From Luteibacter sp. Sphag1AF (GTDB lineage Bacteria; Pseudomonadota; Gammaproteobacteria; Xanthomonadales; Rhodanobacteraceae), in the NCBI RefSeq assembly GCF_014192715.1, contig NZ_JACHYH010000001.1, positions 1,178,001-1,242,000 on the forward strand: 64,000 bases of DNA, in the 5' to 3' direction. Positions within the stretch are counted from its first letter, which is position 1, and the number at the start of each line of letters is the position of its first letter. Both the position numbers and the translations under genes were made by a program. Under the pieces are notes generated by a model, which saw only the letters and a list, made by a program, of their open reading frames with translations, made no database searches and was not told the origin of the DNA. This document shows, in pieces, positions 43,154 to 53,146 of the stretch.

Positions 43154-43158
43154 CGGAT

Positions 43159-43173
43159 GCGGCGCTTCGCCGC
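43159..43173 (+). terminator. Small hairpin after the TonB receptor gene
   Basis: GCGGCG and CGCCGC pair around CTT six bases after the receptor stop. A second hairpin, GACGGCGC/GCGCCGTC, lies at 43219-43238. Neither has a U-tract; together they probably end the receptor transcript. The remainder of 43154-43303 holds nothing else visible. Confidence 0.4.
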
Positions 43174-43303
43174 GGTTGAAACAGGATAATTCGCCCTAAA
43201 ATGAGGCACGGGAGACACGACGGCGCATGGGCGCCGTCTCATTGACACGCACGCAACGCCGGCGTTGGGGGAAATCCGGCGGATGTGTGCGCGGAGCAGC
43301 GTC

Positions 43304-44101
43304 ATGGTTCAGCAGTTTTCCCTCGGTGGCCACATTGCGTGGCTGAAGCGCTATGAGGCCGATGGCGCCTCGCGCCGGCTCCTTGTACGCGTGTGGAATG
43401 CGCTGGTCACCCGGCTCGGCATCACGCCGCTGCGCTCACCGCCCCGTTATGTGGGCGAGGACGCCAAGATCATCGAACATCGTCGCATTGAGGTATTGCG
43501 TGCCTGCGGTGCGACCGTGCCCGACATTCTCGGCGAAGGCCCTGCCAGCCTGATCCTCAGCGACATGGGCCCCACCCTTGCCTCGCAACTGAAAAAACTG
43601 CCCGCCAGTCAGCGCGATGAACTGGTGGAGCAAACGGCACGTGCCATCGGCGACCTGCACGCGCGCGGCGGTTATCTGGGTCAGGCATTTGCCCGCAACA
43701 TCACCGTGGGCCCGAACGGCGTGGGCTTCATCGACTTTGAAGATGATCCCGGCGAGGTGATGTCGCTGCCTCAGGCGCAGGCCCGCGACTGGATTCTGTT
43801 CGCCGCCGGCATGGGCAAGCATTACCGCGGCCGCGTGGATTTTCTGGCCCGCATCCTGGCCCGCACCTCCAGAGAGGCCGATGCCGAGGTGATCAGCGAA
43901 GTGGAAAGCGCGGTAAAGCGACTGGGCTTCGTGCGCCGCATCGGCCGCTTTCTCGGCCGGGGCGCACGCGATACCGCTTCGTCAGTCGCCGCACTGGCGC
44001 GCGCTTTCGGTAGCGCATCGGTGCTGGCGCTGATGGTGGACGTGATGAGCGATGGTGACTGCGACCTGTGGATGGGCTTCGTCGCGGCGCTTCAGGGCTG
44101 A
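43304..44101 (+). CDS. Kinase-like protein resembling LPS-core or 3-deoxy-manno-octulosonate kinases
   Basis: A 265-residue protein of the protein-kinase-like superfamily. A degenerate catalytic loop is visible (GDLHARGGYLGQAFARNITV, with the His-x-x-Gly and Arg-Asn pair) and FIDFEDDPG serves as the metal-binding motif in place of DFG. It resembles bacterial lipopolysaccharide kinases such as WaaP/KdkA and BUD32-like proteins. ATG 43304 is chosen for GGAG 9 bases upstream; longer starts at 43265 or 43283 are possible. Its target is not known. Confidence 0.7.
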   Translation: MVQQFSLGGHIAWLKRYEADGASRRLLVRVWNALVTRLGITPLRSPPRYVGEDAKIIEHRRIEVLRACGATVPDILGEGPASLILSDMGPTLASQLKKLPASQRDELVEQTARAIGDLHARGGYLGQAFARNITVGPNGVGFIDFEDDPGEVMSLPQAQARDWILFAAGMGKHYRGRVDFLARILARTSREADAEVISEVESAVKRLGFVRRIGRFLGRGARDTASSVAALARAFGSASVLALMVDVMSDGDCDLWMGFVAALQG

Positions 44102-44156
44102 TCCGCCATGACGGCTCGTCGACGCGGGACAGACAGGGACGTTCTATCCTTGCGCG

Positions 44157-46775
44157 ATGACCACCACCCGTGACAAATCCGGCTTCGTGCGCGTCCGTGG
44201 GGCGCGCGAGCACAACCTGAAGAACGTCGACGTCGACGTGCCGCGCGATGCGCTGGTGGTGTTCACCGGCGTCTCCGGCTCCGGCAAATCCTCGCTGGCG
44301 TTCGGCACGCTGTACGCCGAAGCCCAGCGTCGCTACTTCGAATCTGTCGCGCCCTATGCGCGCCGCCTGATCGACCAGGTAGGCGTTCCCGACGTGGACG
44401 ACATCGAAGGACTGCCGCCGGCGGTGGCTTTGCAGCAGGCACGCGGCACGCCCGGTGCACGATCCTCGGTCGGCAGCGTGACCACGCTGTCCAGCTTCGT
44501 GCGCATGCTCTATTCACGCGCTGGCGAATACCCGGCAAAGCAGCCGATGCTGTTTGCCGAGGACTTCTCGCCCAACACACCGCAGGGGGCGTGCCCGCAT
44601 TGTCAGGGTCTGGGCAAGGTCTATGAAGTGACCGAAGAGACGATGGTGCCCGATCCGTCGCTGACGATCCGCGAGCGCGCCATCGCGTCCTGGCCTCCGG
44701 CCTGGCATGGGCAGAACCTGCGCGACATCCTGGTCACTCTGGGCTATGACGTCGACATTCCCTGGCGCGATCTGCCGAAGAAGGACCGGGAATGGATCCT
44801 TTTCACTGAAGAGCAGCCGGTCGTCCCCGTCTATGCGGGCTTCACCCCTGCTGAAACACGGGCAGCGCTGCGCCGCAAGACAGAGCCCAGCTACCAGGGC
44901 ACGTACATGGGTGCACGCCGCTACGTGCTGCATACCTTCACCACGACACAAAGCGCCATGATGAAAAAGCGCGTTTCGCGCTACATGCGCGGCAGCGTGT
45001 GCCCGAAGTGCGACGGCAAGCGGCTGAAACCTGAGTCCCTGTCGGTGACGTTCGCCGGGCTGGACATCGGCGCATTGTCACAACTTCCTTTTGATCGGCT
45101 GCTGGAGGTGCTGCGCCCCGCCGCCGAAGGCCGTTTTGACGAGGCGCGCGAGGTTGCGACCCGCAGCCGCGCCGATGGCATCAGCGATGCCGCGAAGCGC
45201 AAGGCAAAAGGCGGGGCCGCGCATGTGGGTTCGTCCGATGTGCGCCGCACGCCCAATCTGTCTGAAGAGAAGCGTATCGCGGCACAGCGCATTGCCCATG
45301 ATCTGGTCGGCCGCATCGAAACCATGCAGTCGCTCGGGCTGGGTTACCTGTCGATGGAGCGCAGCACGCCGACGCTGTCGCCGGGCGAACTTCAGCGGCT
45401 GCGGCTGGCTACACAGATCCGCTCCAATCTCTTCGGCGTGGTGTACGTGCTGGACGAGCCTACCGCCGGCCTGCATCCGGCCGACGGCAACGCGCTGCTT
45501 GCGGCGCTGGAGTCCCTGCGCCAGTCCGGAAACTCGATCTTCGTGGTGGAACATGATCTGGACACCATGCGCCGCGCCGACTGGCTGGTGGACGTGGGCC
45601 CGGACGCTGGCGAACGGGGCGGCCGCGTCCTCTACAGCGGGCCGCCTGCCGGCTTGCGCGAGGTCGCCGAATCGCGCACGGCACGCTACCTGTTCAACCT
45701 CACACCTCCCGCGCCGCGCGAGCCGCGCCAGCCATCGGGCTGGCTCGAGCTCAAAGGCATCACCCGCAACAACCTGCGCCAACTGGATGCGCGCATTCCG
45801 CTGGGGGTGTTCGTGGCCGTGACCGGCATTTCCGGTTCGGGCAAATCCAGCCTCATCAGCCAGGCTCTGGTCGAACTGCTGGGGCAGCATCTGGGACACG
45901 ACGACGAGGAACCGGACAGCGCCGACGCGGACGACGGCGAACCGGTCATTCTGGCCACGACGGGCGGCCGCATCGCGTCGGGTGCCGATCAGGTCAAGCG
46001 GCTCATCCGCGTGGACCAGAAGCCCATCGGGCGGACACCGCGCTCCAACCTGGCCACCTACACCGGCCTGTTCGACCACGTGCGCAAGCTGTTCGCGGGT
46101 ACGCCTGCGGCAAAAGCCAAACGCTACGACGCGGGGCGCTTTTCCTTCAACGTGGCCAAGGGGCGCTGCGACACCTGTGAGGGCGAAGGCTTTGTCAGCG
46201 TGGAACTGCTGTTCATGCCCAGTGTTTATGCGCCCTGCCCTACCTGCCACGGTGCGCGTTACAACGAGCAGACCCTCAAGATCACCTGGAACGGCAAATC
46301 GATTGCCGAGGTACTGGGCATGACCGTGGAAGAAGCCCACGCGTTCTTCGCCGACGAGACCGCACTCCTGCGTCCGCTGTCGCTTCTGATGCAAATTGGC
46401 CTCGGCTATCTGCGGCTTGGCCAACCGGCCACCGAACTGTCCGGGGGCGAAGCCCAACGCATCAAGCTGGCCACCGAACTGCAACGCACGCAACGCGGAC
46501 ATGCGGTGTATGTGCTGGACGAGCCCACCACCGGCTTGCACCCCTTTGACGTGGAGAAGCTCGTCGCGCAATTGCAGCGGCTGGTGGATCAGGGCCACAC
46601 GGTCGTGGTGGTGGAGCACGACCTGCGTGTCGTGGCCGGCAGCGACTGGGTCATGGATGTGGGCCCCGGCGCGGGCGACGAGGGCGGAAAAATTGTGGTC
46701 AGCGGACCTCCTGCCGAGGTCGCCGCCTGCCCATCAAGCCGGACTGCGCCGTATCTGCGCCCGCTGGTTTCCTGA
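44157..46775 (+). CDS. uvrA2: Class II UvrA-like ATPase (UvrA2)
   Basis: An 872-residue DNA-binding ATPase of the UvrA family with two ABC modules and zinc-binding CPHC/CPKC and CDTC/CPTC pairs. Walker A motifs are [10 protein letters not shown] and [10 protein letters not shown]. The region between [15 protein letters not shown] and the first zinc module lacks the roughly 110-residue UvrB-binding domain of classical UvrA, as in UvrA2. The first signature is altered ([13 protein letters not shown]), the second intact ([13 protein letters not shown]). A linker insert near 345-365 is basic and another near 580-590 is acidic. UvrA2 proteins help with DNA damage or antibiotic tolerance. Confidence 0.9.
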   Translation: MTTTRDKSGFVRVRGAREHNLKNVDVDVPRDALVVFTGVSGSGKSSLAFGTLYAEAQRRYFESVAPYARRLIDQVGVPDVDDIEGLPPAVALQQARGTPGARSSVGSVTTLSSFVRMLYSRAGEYPAKQPMLFAEDFSPNTPQGACPHCQGLGKVYEVTEETMVPDPSLTIRERAIASWPPAWHGQNLRDILVTLGYDVDIPWRDLPKKDREWILFTEEQPVVPVYAGFTPAETRAALRRKTEPSYQGTYMGARRYVLHTFTTTQSAMMKKRVSRYMRGSVCPKCDGKRLKPESLSVTFAGLDIGALSQLPFDRLLEVLRPAAEGRFDEAREVATRSRADGISDAAKRKAKGGAAHVGSSDVRRTPNLSEEKRIAAQRIAHDLVGRIETMQSLGLGYLSMERSTPTLSPGELQRLRLATQIRSNLFGVVYVLDEPTAGLHPADGNALLAALESLRQSGNSIFVVEHDLDTMRRADWLVDVGPDAGERGGRVLYSGPPAGLREVAESRTARYLFNLTPPAPREPRQPSGWLELKGITRNNLRQLDARIPLGVFVAVTGISGSGKSSLISQALVELLGQHLGHDDEEPDSADADDGEPVILATTGGRIASGADQVKRLIRVDQKPIGRTPRSNLATYTGLFDHVRKLFAGTPAAKAKRYDAGRFSFNVAKGRCDTCEGEGFVSVELLFMPSVYAPCPTCHGARYNEQTLKITWNGKSIAEVLGMTVEEAHAFFADETALLRPLSLLMQIGLGYLRLGQPATELSGGEAQRIKLATELQRTQRGHAVYVLDEPTTGLHPFDVEKLVAQLQRLVDQGHTVVVVEHDLRVVAGSDWVMDVGPGAGDEGGKIVVSGPPAEVAACPSSRTAPYLRPLVS

Positions 46776-46865
46776 GCGAATTCGCAAGTATTCGTGGTGA
46801 ATGCGCCCCCGGCTCCGGTATGCTGGATGGCCGCATCCGCGGTCCAACCCTGGAACTGCACGCCC

Positions 46866-47231
46866 GTGCCCGTACTTCGACTTGCCTTCGTCGTCATGCT
46901 TTTCGTGTGCGGCACCGCATCCGCCCAAAGCGTGGAATCCGATACGCGCGTGGAAGGCATTGGCATCGTGAAGCACTACGCCACCATCCGCGCGATGGCC
47001 GGGCAGCTTTGCGGCATGGATGCGGATGACCTGGCCGCTTATGACACCCACGTGCGGGCCGTGATCACCGCAACGCCGGGTGGCCAGCAGGCATACGACG
47101 CGTCCACGACCACGGCCAATGGGCAGATTGCTGCTGTGCTGACGCGGTCGCCGACGGAAATCGACGAAGCGAAGCAGGCCACCTGCCCGCAGGTAAAAGC
47201 AACGTTCCTGCAATTGGGCATCCAGCCCTGA
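46866..47231 (+). CDS. Small exported protein, unknown
   Basis: A 121-residue protein with a good signal peptide (VLRLAFVVMLFVCGTASAQ) and a helical mature part with two Cys (LCGMDADD and ATCPQVK) that could form a disulfide. The start is uncertain: GTG 46866 gives a neat signal peptide with GGAA upstream; ATG 46827 and GTG 46794 are in frame. It lies 90 bases after uvrA2 and 97 bases before the hybrid kinase, both on the same strand. Family not recognised. Confidence 0.6.
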   Translation: MPVLRLAFVVMLFVCGTASAQSVESDTRVEGIGIVKHYATIRAMAGQLCGMDADDLAAYDTHVRAVITATPGGQQAYDASTTTANGQIAAVLTRSPTEIDEAKQATCPQVKATFLQLGIQP

Positions 47232-47327
47232 TCCCGGGCAACCCCAACCGATAAGTGTTGCGGGCCAACGGACGCGCTACCATCCCGCTCCCGGTCACGC
47301 GCCGCCGAAACGATTCGCCTGCCGTCC

Positions 47328-50300
47328 ATGAATGCCGAGCAAAGCGTCTCCACGCCCACCTTTCTCGCCCGCGGCGGCGAACTGGGCTCGATGATTGCAG
47401 CCCTGAACTGGGCAGCCACGCCACTCGGCGCACTGGACGAATGGCCCGCCTACCTGCGTCACACGGTCGCCCTGATGCTTCGCGCCAAAGTTCCCATGGT
47501 GATTTTCTGGGGACGGGCAGGCCACATGATTTACAACGACGCATACCGCGACATCGCCGGTGCCCGCCACCCGGAGGTGCTGGGTGTCAGCGTGCTGGAG
47601 GCATGGCCGGAACTGGCGTCGTTCAACGCCCGCGTCATTGATGAAGTGCTGGCCGGAGGTACGCTTGCCTACCGCGACGAGCATCTGGTGATCCTGCGAT
47701 CCGACAAGCCCGAAGACATCTGGCTGCACATCGACTACAGCCCCATCGTCGACGACGACGGGACGCCGGTCGCCGTGATGACGCTTGTTAAAGACACGAC
47801 CAAGCGGGTCCAGGTGGAGCAGCGCCTGCGCATTGCCCAGCAGGCGGGCGGCGTAGGCACCTTTGAGTGGTTCCCCGAAGACGGCCGGCTGGAAGTGTCG
47901 GACGAGTACCGCCGGATCTGGGGGCTGGAAGGCGATGTCGCCGTCACCGAATCCCTGCTGGTTGGCCTGGTGCATCCGGACGACCGCCACGCGGCAGGCA
48001 CGAATCGCCTGGACCGCCCCAATCCGCTGGACTACGCCGAGTATCGGCGACTGGACCCTGTTACCGGCAGCATCCGCTGGATAGCACGCCGTGGCGAGGT
48101 CATCGCGGGCCCCGAACATGCGCGTAGCCGCTACCTCGGCATTGCCATGGACATCACCGACCGCAAGCTTGCCGAACAGGCGGTGCGGGAAAGTGAGTCG
48201 CGCTGGCGCAACCTGTTTGAGCAAATGCAAGAAGGCTTCTTCATCGGCGAAGCTGTCCGCGACGAGCGAGGCCAGATGATCGACTTCGTGTTCGTCGAGC
48301 TCAACCCCGCGTTCGAGCAACAGACCGGCGTGGAGATTTCACTCGCCATGGGCCGGCCGCTGAGCGAAGTACTGCCCGGCACACCCGTCGAACTGATGCA
48401 GCGCTACGCCAAAGTCCTTGCGACCGGTGTCCCCGACGAATTCGAACTGCAGGTCGCTGCGCTGGAGGATCGCTGGTTCGAGGCGCGTGTGCGCCCTGCC
48501 GGCGGTGATCGCTTCGCCGTGCTCTTTGTGGATATCTCGTTGCGCAAGGCCAGCGAACGGGTTATTGCCGAAAGCGCCGAGCGATTCCGCAGCATGGCGC
48601 AGTCCATGCCCAACCACGTCTGGACGTCACGCCCGGACGGCCTGCTGGACTGGTTCAACGAGCGGGTTTACACCTACGCGGGCGTTCCCCACGGCACGCT
48701 GGATGGCGAGGCCTGGGCCACGCTGGTGCATCCGGAAGAACGCGAGGAAGCGGCCCGCGCGTGGGTCGATGCGATTGCACGCGGGCAGAACTACGAAACC
48801 GAATTCCGCATCCGCCGACACGACGGTGAATGGCGCTGGCATATCGTGCGTGCCGTACCGCAACGTGACAGCGATGGCCGCATTGACCGCTGGATTGGCA
48901 CGAACACCGACATCGAAGATCAAAAAGCGGCGGAAGCCGCACTATCCAACCTTGCAGCAACGCTGGAAGACCGCGTTGCCCAGCGCACCGGAGAACTGCT
49001 GCGCACCCAGGATGCCCTCCGGCAAAGCCAGAAAATGGAATCGCTGGGCAACCTTACCGGTGGCGTGGCGCACGACTTCAATAATCTGTTGCAGGTCATC
49101 AGCGGCAACCTGCAATTGCTGAGTGCCGATATCGCCGGCAACGAGCGTGCCGAGCGGCGCGTGGCCAATGCGATGTCCGGTGTGGCGCGCGGGTCCAAAC
49201 TTGCCACGCAGCTGCTTGCCTTCGGACGTCGTCAGCCGCTGGCGCCCAAAGTGGTGAATATCGGGCGCTTCATCCGCGACATGGACGACCTGCTTCGTCG
49301 TGCACTGGGTGAAGCCATCGAAGTGGAAACCGTGATCGCGGGCGGCCTCTGGAACACGCTGATCGACCCGAGCAATGTGGAAAACGCACTGCTAAACCTG
49401 GCAATCAACGCACGCGACGCGATGAATGGCCAGGGACGCCTGACCATCGAGGCAGGCAATGCCTTTCTCGATGCCGCATACGTGGACGCCCATGAAGACG
49501 TGACCGCAGGCCAGTACGTGTTGCTGGCGGTCACCGATACCGGAACCGGCATGCCGCCGGACGTGGTCGACAAAGTGTTCGAGCCATTCTTCACGACAAA
49601 ACCAGAGGGCCGCGGTACGGGCCTGGGGCTTTCGATGGTGTACGGCTTCGTCAAGCAATCCGGCGGCCACATCAAGATCTACAGCGAACCCGGCCACGGC
49701 ACCACCATCAAGCTTTACCTGCCGCGTTCCACGCAAAGCGAAGACCTCATCGTTGACGTCGACACCGGCCCCGTTACGGGCGGCACCGAGACCATTCTGG
49801 TGGCCGAGGACGACGATGCCGTGCGCGATACCGTGGTGGCGATGCTTGGCGATCTGGGCTACCGCGTGCTCAAAGCCCGGGATGCACAGAGCGCCATGTC
49901 GATCATCGAAAGTGGCGTGCCCATCGACCTGCTGTTTACCGACGTGGTGATGCCGGGCCCGCTGAAAAGCCCGGAAGTGGCGCGTCAGGCGCGCGAACGC
50001 CTGCCCAACATCGCCGTACTGTTCACCTCCGGCTACACCGAAAACTCCATCGTTCATGGCGGTCGCCTGGATGAAGGCGTCGAATTGCTCAGCAAGCCGT
50101 ACACGCGCGAAATGCTGGCCCGACGCCTGCGTCAGGTGCTGGCAAATCAGGCCCAGCGGCGCGTTCCCGCGCATGCCGATGCGAAGGTTGCGCCAGCACA
50201 GACGCTACAGCCCGCGCGCATCATCGTGTGCGAGGACGACTGGCTCATTCGTGCGACGGTGGTCGAAATGTTGCAGATGAAAGGCCACGACGTGCGTGAG

Positions 50301-50573
50301 GCTGGCGATGCGCTGGCCGCCCTTGCCCTGCACTCGCAGATGCCGGCCGACGTACTCATTACCGACGTGAGCCTGCCCGGCATGTCCGGCGTGGAACTGG
50401 CACGCACGCTGCGGACACAACACCCGGAACTGGTGGTGATCTTTGCCACCGGGCATGCGAATGTCGCGGGCGTCGAAGCGGGGGCGCGTACGGCGGTATT
50501 GTCCAAGCCTTATGGCTCGGAACTGCTCGTAACAACGATGGCCTCGCTTATCCCCGGGGCGCACACAGCCTGA
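47328..50573 (+). CDS. Multi-PAS hybrid histidine kinase with two receiver domains
   Basis: A 1081-residue soluble hybrid kinase. PAS-like modules occupy about 20-155 (FWGRAGHMIYNDAYRDIAG), 165-280 (GGVGTFEWFPEDGRLEVS), 285-410 (FEQMQEGFFIGEAVRDE) and 420-545 (WTSRPDGLLDWFNERVYTY), then a coiled coil, HisKA with H582 in [11 protein letters not shown], HATPase ([20 protein letters not shown]) and two receivers: REC1 (DVVMPG, KPYT) and REC2 (DVSLPGMSG, KPYG). No membrane helix or output domain is present. It probably feeds an unlinked regulator. The ribosome site is weak, so expression may be low. Confidence 0.92.
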   Translation: MNAEQSVSTPTFLARGGELGSMIAALNWAATPLGALDEWPAYLRHTVALMLRAKVPMVIFWGRAGHMIYNDAYRDIAGARHPEVLGVSVLEAWPELASFNARVIDEVLAGGTLAYRDEHLVILRSDKPEDIWLHIDYSPIVDDDGTPVAVMTLVKDTTKRVQVEQRLRIAQQAGGVGTFEWFPEDGRLEVSDEYRRIWGLEGDVAVTESLLVGLVHPDDRHAAGTNRLDRPNPLDYAEYRRLDPVTGSIRWIARRGEVIAGPEHARSRYLGIAMDITDRKLAEQAVRESESRWRNLFEQMQEGFFIGEAVRDERGQMIDFVFVELNPAFEQQTGVEISLAMGRPLSEVLPGTPVELMQRYAKVLATGVPDEFELQVAALEDRWFEARVRPAGGDRFAVLFVDISLRKASERVIAESAERFRSMAQSMPNHVWTSRPDGLLDWFNERVYTYAGVPHGTLDGEAWATLVHPEEREEAARAWVDAIARGQNYETEFRIRRHDGEWRWHIVRAVPQRDSDGRIDRWIGTNTDIEDQKAAEAALSNLAATLEDRVAQRTGELLRTQDALRQSQKMESLGNLTGGVAHDFNNLLQVISGNLQLLSADIAGNERAERRVANAMSGVARGSKLATQLLAFGRRQPLAPKVVNIGRFIRDMDDLLRRALGEAIEVETVIAGGLWNTLIDPSNVENALLNLAINARDAMNGQGRLTIEAGNAFLDAAYVDAHEDVTAGQYVLLAVTDTGTGMPPDVVDKVFEPFFTTKPEGRGTGLGLSMVYGFVKQSGGHIKIYSEPGHGTTIKLYLPRSTQSEDLIVDVDTGPVTGGTETILVAEDDDAVRDTVVAMLGDLGYRVLKARDAQSAMSIIESGVPIDLLFTDVVMPGPLKSPEVARQARERLPNIAVLFTSGYTENSIVHGGRLDEGVELLSKPYTREMLARRLRQVLANQAQRRVPAHADAKVAPAQTLQPARIIVCEDDWLIRATVVEMLQMKGHDVREAGDALAALALHSQMPADVLITDVSLPGMSGVELARTLRTQHPELVVIFATGHANVAGVEAGARTAVLSKPYGSELLVTTMASLIPGAHTA

Positions 50574-50740
50574 GCCGCGTGCCCGCGCAACGCGGGCGCT
50601 GCTTTCCAACATGTCGGGCGGCTCCGGCAGGCCTCGCATGCCCGATTCCGGCAGTCTCACGCCCCTTCGGGACACCCCGCACACGCCCTCCGGGCCGATC
50701 CGTTGTAACCTTTGCGGCACAACGACGTAATCGTTTTCAC

Positions 50741-50754
50741 GTAACGCGCGTTAC
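50741..50754. promoter_or_regulatory. Palindromic candidate operator upstream of the beta-glucosidase gene
   Basis: GTAACGCGCGTTAC is a perfect 14-base palindrome 102 bases before the bglX ATG, with a possible -10 (TATGCT, 50780-50785) downstream. Its central CG is common in LacI/TetR-type sites; no regulator gene is adjacent. Confidence 0.5.
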
Positions 50755-50855
50755 ATGGCCCCGAAGCGGCTTTATCCCGGTATGCTTTGCGGCTTCTCAA
50801 GCGCTGAGTCCGACCTTCGGGCCGCCATCCCCCATCGCAGCAAGAGTGTTTGCCC

Positions 50856-53021
50856 ATGACCCGTGATCCCCGCATCGAAGACCTGATCGCCCGCATGACC
50901 GTCGAAGAAAAGGTCGGCCAGTTGGGCGTATTCGCCGATGCGGTGCGTCCGTTCGCCCCCGACATCAATCCGGAAGTGAATGCCCGGGGTGCCAACGAGG
51001 TGCTGGACCAGATTCGTGCCGGCCTGGTGGGTGCACTGTTCAACGGCGTGGGCGCTCTGGAAGGTCGCGAAGCGCAGCGCGTGGCGGTCGAGGAAAGCCG
51101 TCTGGGCATTCCGCTGATTCTGGGCGCAGACGTGATTCACGGCATGCGTACCGTGTTTCCGATTCCGCTGGGTGAAGCGGCCAGCTTCGAGCCGGATCTG
51201 GCCGAGCGCACCGCACGCGTCACGGCAGTGGAAGCAACGGCTGCCGGCATTCACTGGACCTACGCGCCGGCCGTGGACATCGCGCGCGACCAGCGCTGGG
51301 GCCGTGGTGCCGAAGGCGCCGGTGAAGACGTGGTGCTGGGCAGCGCTTTCGCTGCCGCCCGCGTTCGCGGCTTCCAGGGCAGCGACCTCACATCCAACGA
51401 TTCGCTACTGTCCACGCCCAAGCACTTCGCCGCTTACGGTGCGGTCGCGGGCGGCATGGAATACAACACGGTCGACATCTCCGAGCAGACCCTGCGCGAC
51501 GTTCACCTGCCGCCGTTCAAGGCCGCGTTCGATGCGGGCGCCCTCACTGTGATGAGCGCCTTCAACGACATCAACGGCGTGCCGGCCTCAGCCAATCGCG
51601 AGCTGATGACCGACATCCTTCGTGGTGAGTGGGCATTCAAGGGCTTTGTCGTATCCGACTACACGGCTGACTTCGAACTCATCGCACACGGCTATGCTGC
51701 CGACGAGCGCGACGCAGCCCGCCTCTCGTTCATTGCCGGCGTGGACATGAGCATGCAGAGCGGCCTGTATGCCGCCCACCTGCCCGACCTGCTCGAAAAG
51801 GGCGAGGTGTCGATGGAAATGCTGGACGAGAGCGTGCGCCGCGTCCTCTCGGTCAAGTCGGCCATTGGCCTGTTCGACAACCCGTACCGCTCGCTTGATC
51901 CGGCCCGCGAAGCGGACGATTCGCTGCGTCAGGCGCACAGCGAACTGGCGCGCGACGCCGCACGCCGCTCCATCGTGATGCTGAAGAACGATGGCGTGCT
52001 CCCGCTTCGCAAGACGGGCCAGCGCATCGCGCTGATCGGCCCGTTTGCCGAAGATCAGGACAACCTCGAAGGTTGCTGGACACTGTTCGGCGACAAGACC
52101 CGCCACGTGGACATCGCCACCGGCCTGCGTGCCGCCGCGCCGGACATCGTCGTCGTCCCGGGTTCGGGCATTGAAGAACCCATCGAGGGCGGTATCGACG
52201 CGGCCGTGGCCGCTGCGAAAAACGCCGACGTCGTACTGCTTGCCGTGGGCGAGCCCCAGGTCTATTCCGGCGAAGCACAGTCGCGCACGCAGATCATCGT
52301 GCCGCCTGCTCAGCAGGCGCTGGTGGAAGCCGTGGCCGCTACCGGCACCCCGTACGTCATCCTCCTCAAGAATGGTCGTGCGCTGGCCCTGACCGGCGCG
52401 GTTCGCGCCGCTAACGCCATCCTGGTCACGTGGTTCCTCGGCAGCCAGACCGGCCCGGGTATCGCCGACGTGGTGTTTGGCGACTACAACCCCGCAGGCC
52501 GCCTGCCGATCAGCTTCCCGCAGGATGCCGGCCAGCAGCCGTTCTTCTACAACCACCTGCGCACCGGCCGTCCGGAACTGGCAGACCAGCCGCCGGCGTT
52601 CAAGTCGCGCTGGCGCGAGATCACCCACGAAGCGCTGTATCCGTTTGGTCATGGCCTGAGCTACACCACGTTTGGCTACAGCGCACCGCGCCTCAGCACG
52701 GCAAGCCTCGGCTGGGACGACACGCTGACCATCAGCACCACAGTCACCAACACCGGCACGGTCGCGGGCGAAGAAGTGGTGCAGCTTTACGTGCACGACC
52801 GCGTTGCAAGCCGCGTGCGCCCGGTGAAAGAACTGAAGGCCTTCCGCAAGATCCACCTGGCACCGGGCGAATCTCAGGAGGTCAGCTTTGAACTCACCCG
52901 CCACGATGTGGCGTTCACGCTGCGTGACGGCACGTTCGCCGCAGAGCCAGGCACGTTCCACGTGTGGGTGGCCGGCTCGTCGGCGCAGGGCGAAGCGGCA
53001 GATTTCACGCTGCTGGCTTGA
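50856..53021 (+). CDS. bglX: GH3 beta-glucosidase, cytoplasmic form
   Basis: A 721-residue family GH3 enzyme cleaving beta-glucosides. The catalytic Asp is D268 in FVVSDYTADFE; conserved substrate-site blocks are GADVIHGMRTVFPIPLGEA, WGRGAEGAGEDVVLG and STPKHFAAYGAVAGGMEYNTVD, and the C-terminal fibronectin-like domain with VVQLYVHDRVAS. No signal peptide is seen, whereas E. coli BglX is periplasmic. ATG 50856 is used; a TTG two codons earlier is in frame. It is followed by a hairpin 10 bases after the stop. Confidence 0.93.
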   Translation: MTRDPRIEDLIARMTVEEKVGQLGVFADAVRPFAPDINPEVNARGANEVLDQIRAGLVGALFNGVGALEGREAQRVAVEESRLGIPLILGADVIHGMRTVFPIPLGEAASFEPDLAERTARVTAVEATAAGIHWTYAPAVDIARDQRWGRGAEGAGEDVVLGSAFAAARVRGFQGSDLTSNDSLLSTPKHFAAYGAVAGGMEYNTVDISEQTLRDVHLPPFKAAFDAGALTVMSAFNDINGVPASANRELMTDILRGEWAFKGFVVSDYTADFELIAHGYAADERDAARLSFIAGVDMSMQSGLYAAHLPDLLEKGEVSMEMLDESVRRVLSVKSAIGLFDNPYRSLDPAREADDSLRQAHSELARDAARRSIVMLKNDGVLPLRKTGQRIALIGPFAEDQDNLEGCWTLFGDKTRHVDIATGLRAAAPDIVVVPGSGIEEPIEGGIDAAVAAAKNADVVLLAVGEPQVYSGEAQSRTQIIVPPAQQALVEAVAATGTPYVILLKNGRALALTGAVRAANAILVTWFLGSQTGPGIADVVFGDYNPAGRLPISFPQDAGQQPFFYNHLRTGRPELADQPPAFKSRWREITHEALYPFGHGLSYTTFGYSAPRLSTASLGWDDTLTISTTVTNTGTVAGEEVVQLYVHDRVASRVRPVKELKAFRKIHLAPGESQEVSFELTRHDVAFTLRDGTFAAEPGTFHVWVAGSSAQGEAADFTLLA

Positions 53022-53031
53022 TCCATTGCCG

Positions 53032-53062
53032 CCGGATCAGGCCCGACATGGACCTGATCCGG
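53032..53062 (+). terminator. Hairpin terminator after bglX
   Basis: CCGGATCAGG (53032-53041) and CCTGATCCGG (53053-53062) pair perfectly with an 11-base loop, 11 bases after the bglX stop. No T-run follows, but the GC-rich 10-base stem is typical of this genome. Confidence 0.6.
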
Positions 53063-53146
53063 TGCGCCGCAGGGCTGCGCGTGTTTCATGCCGTCATCCC
53101 GAACGACCGCGCATAATGGCGCGAGTCACTTCCGGGAGATGTCCTC

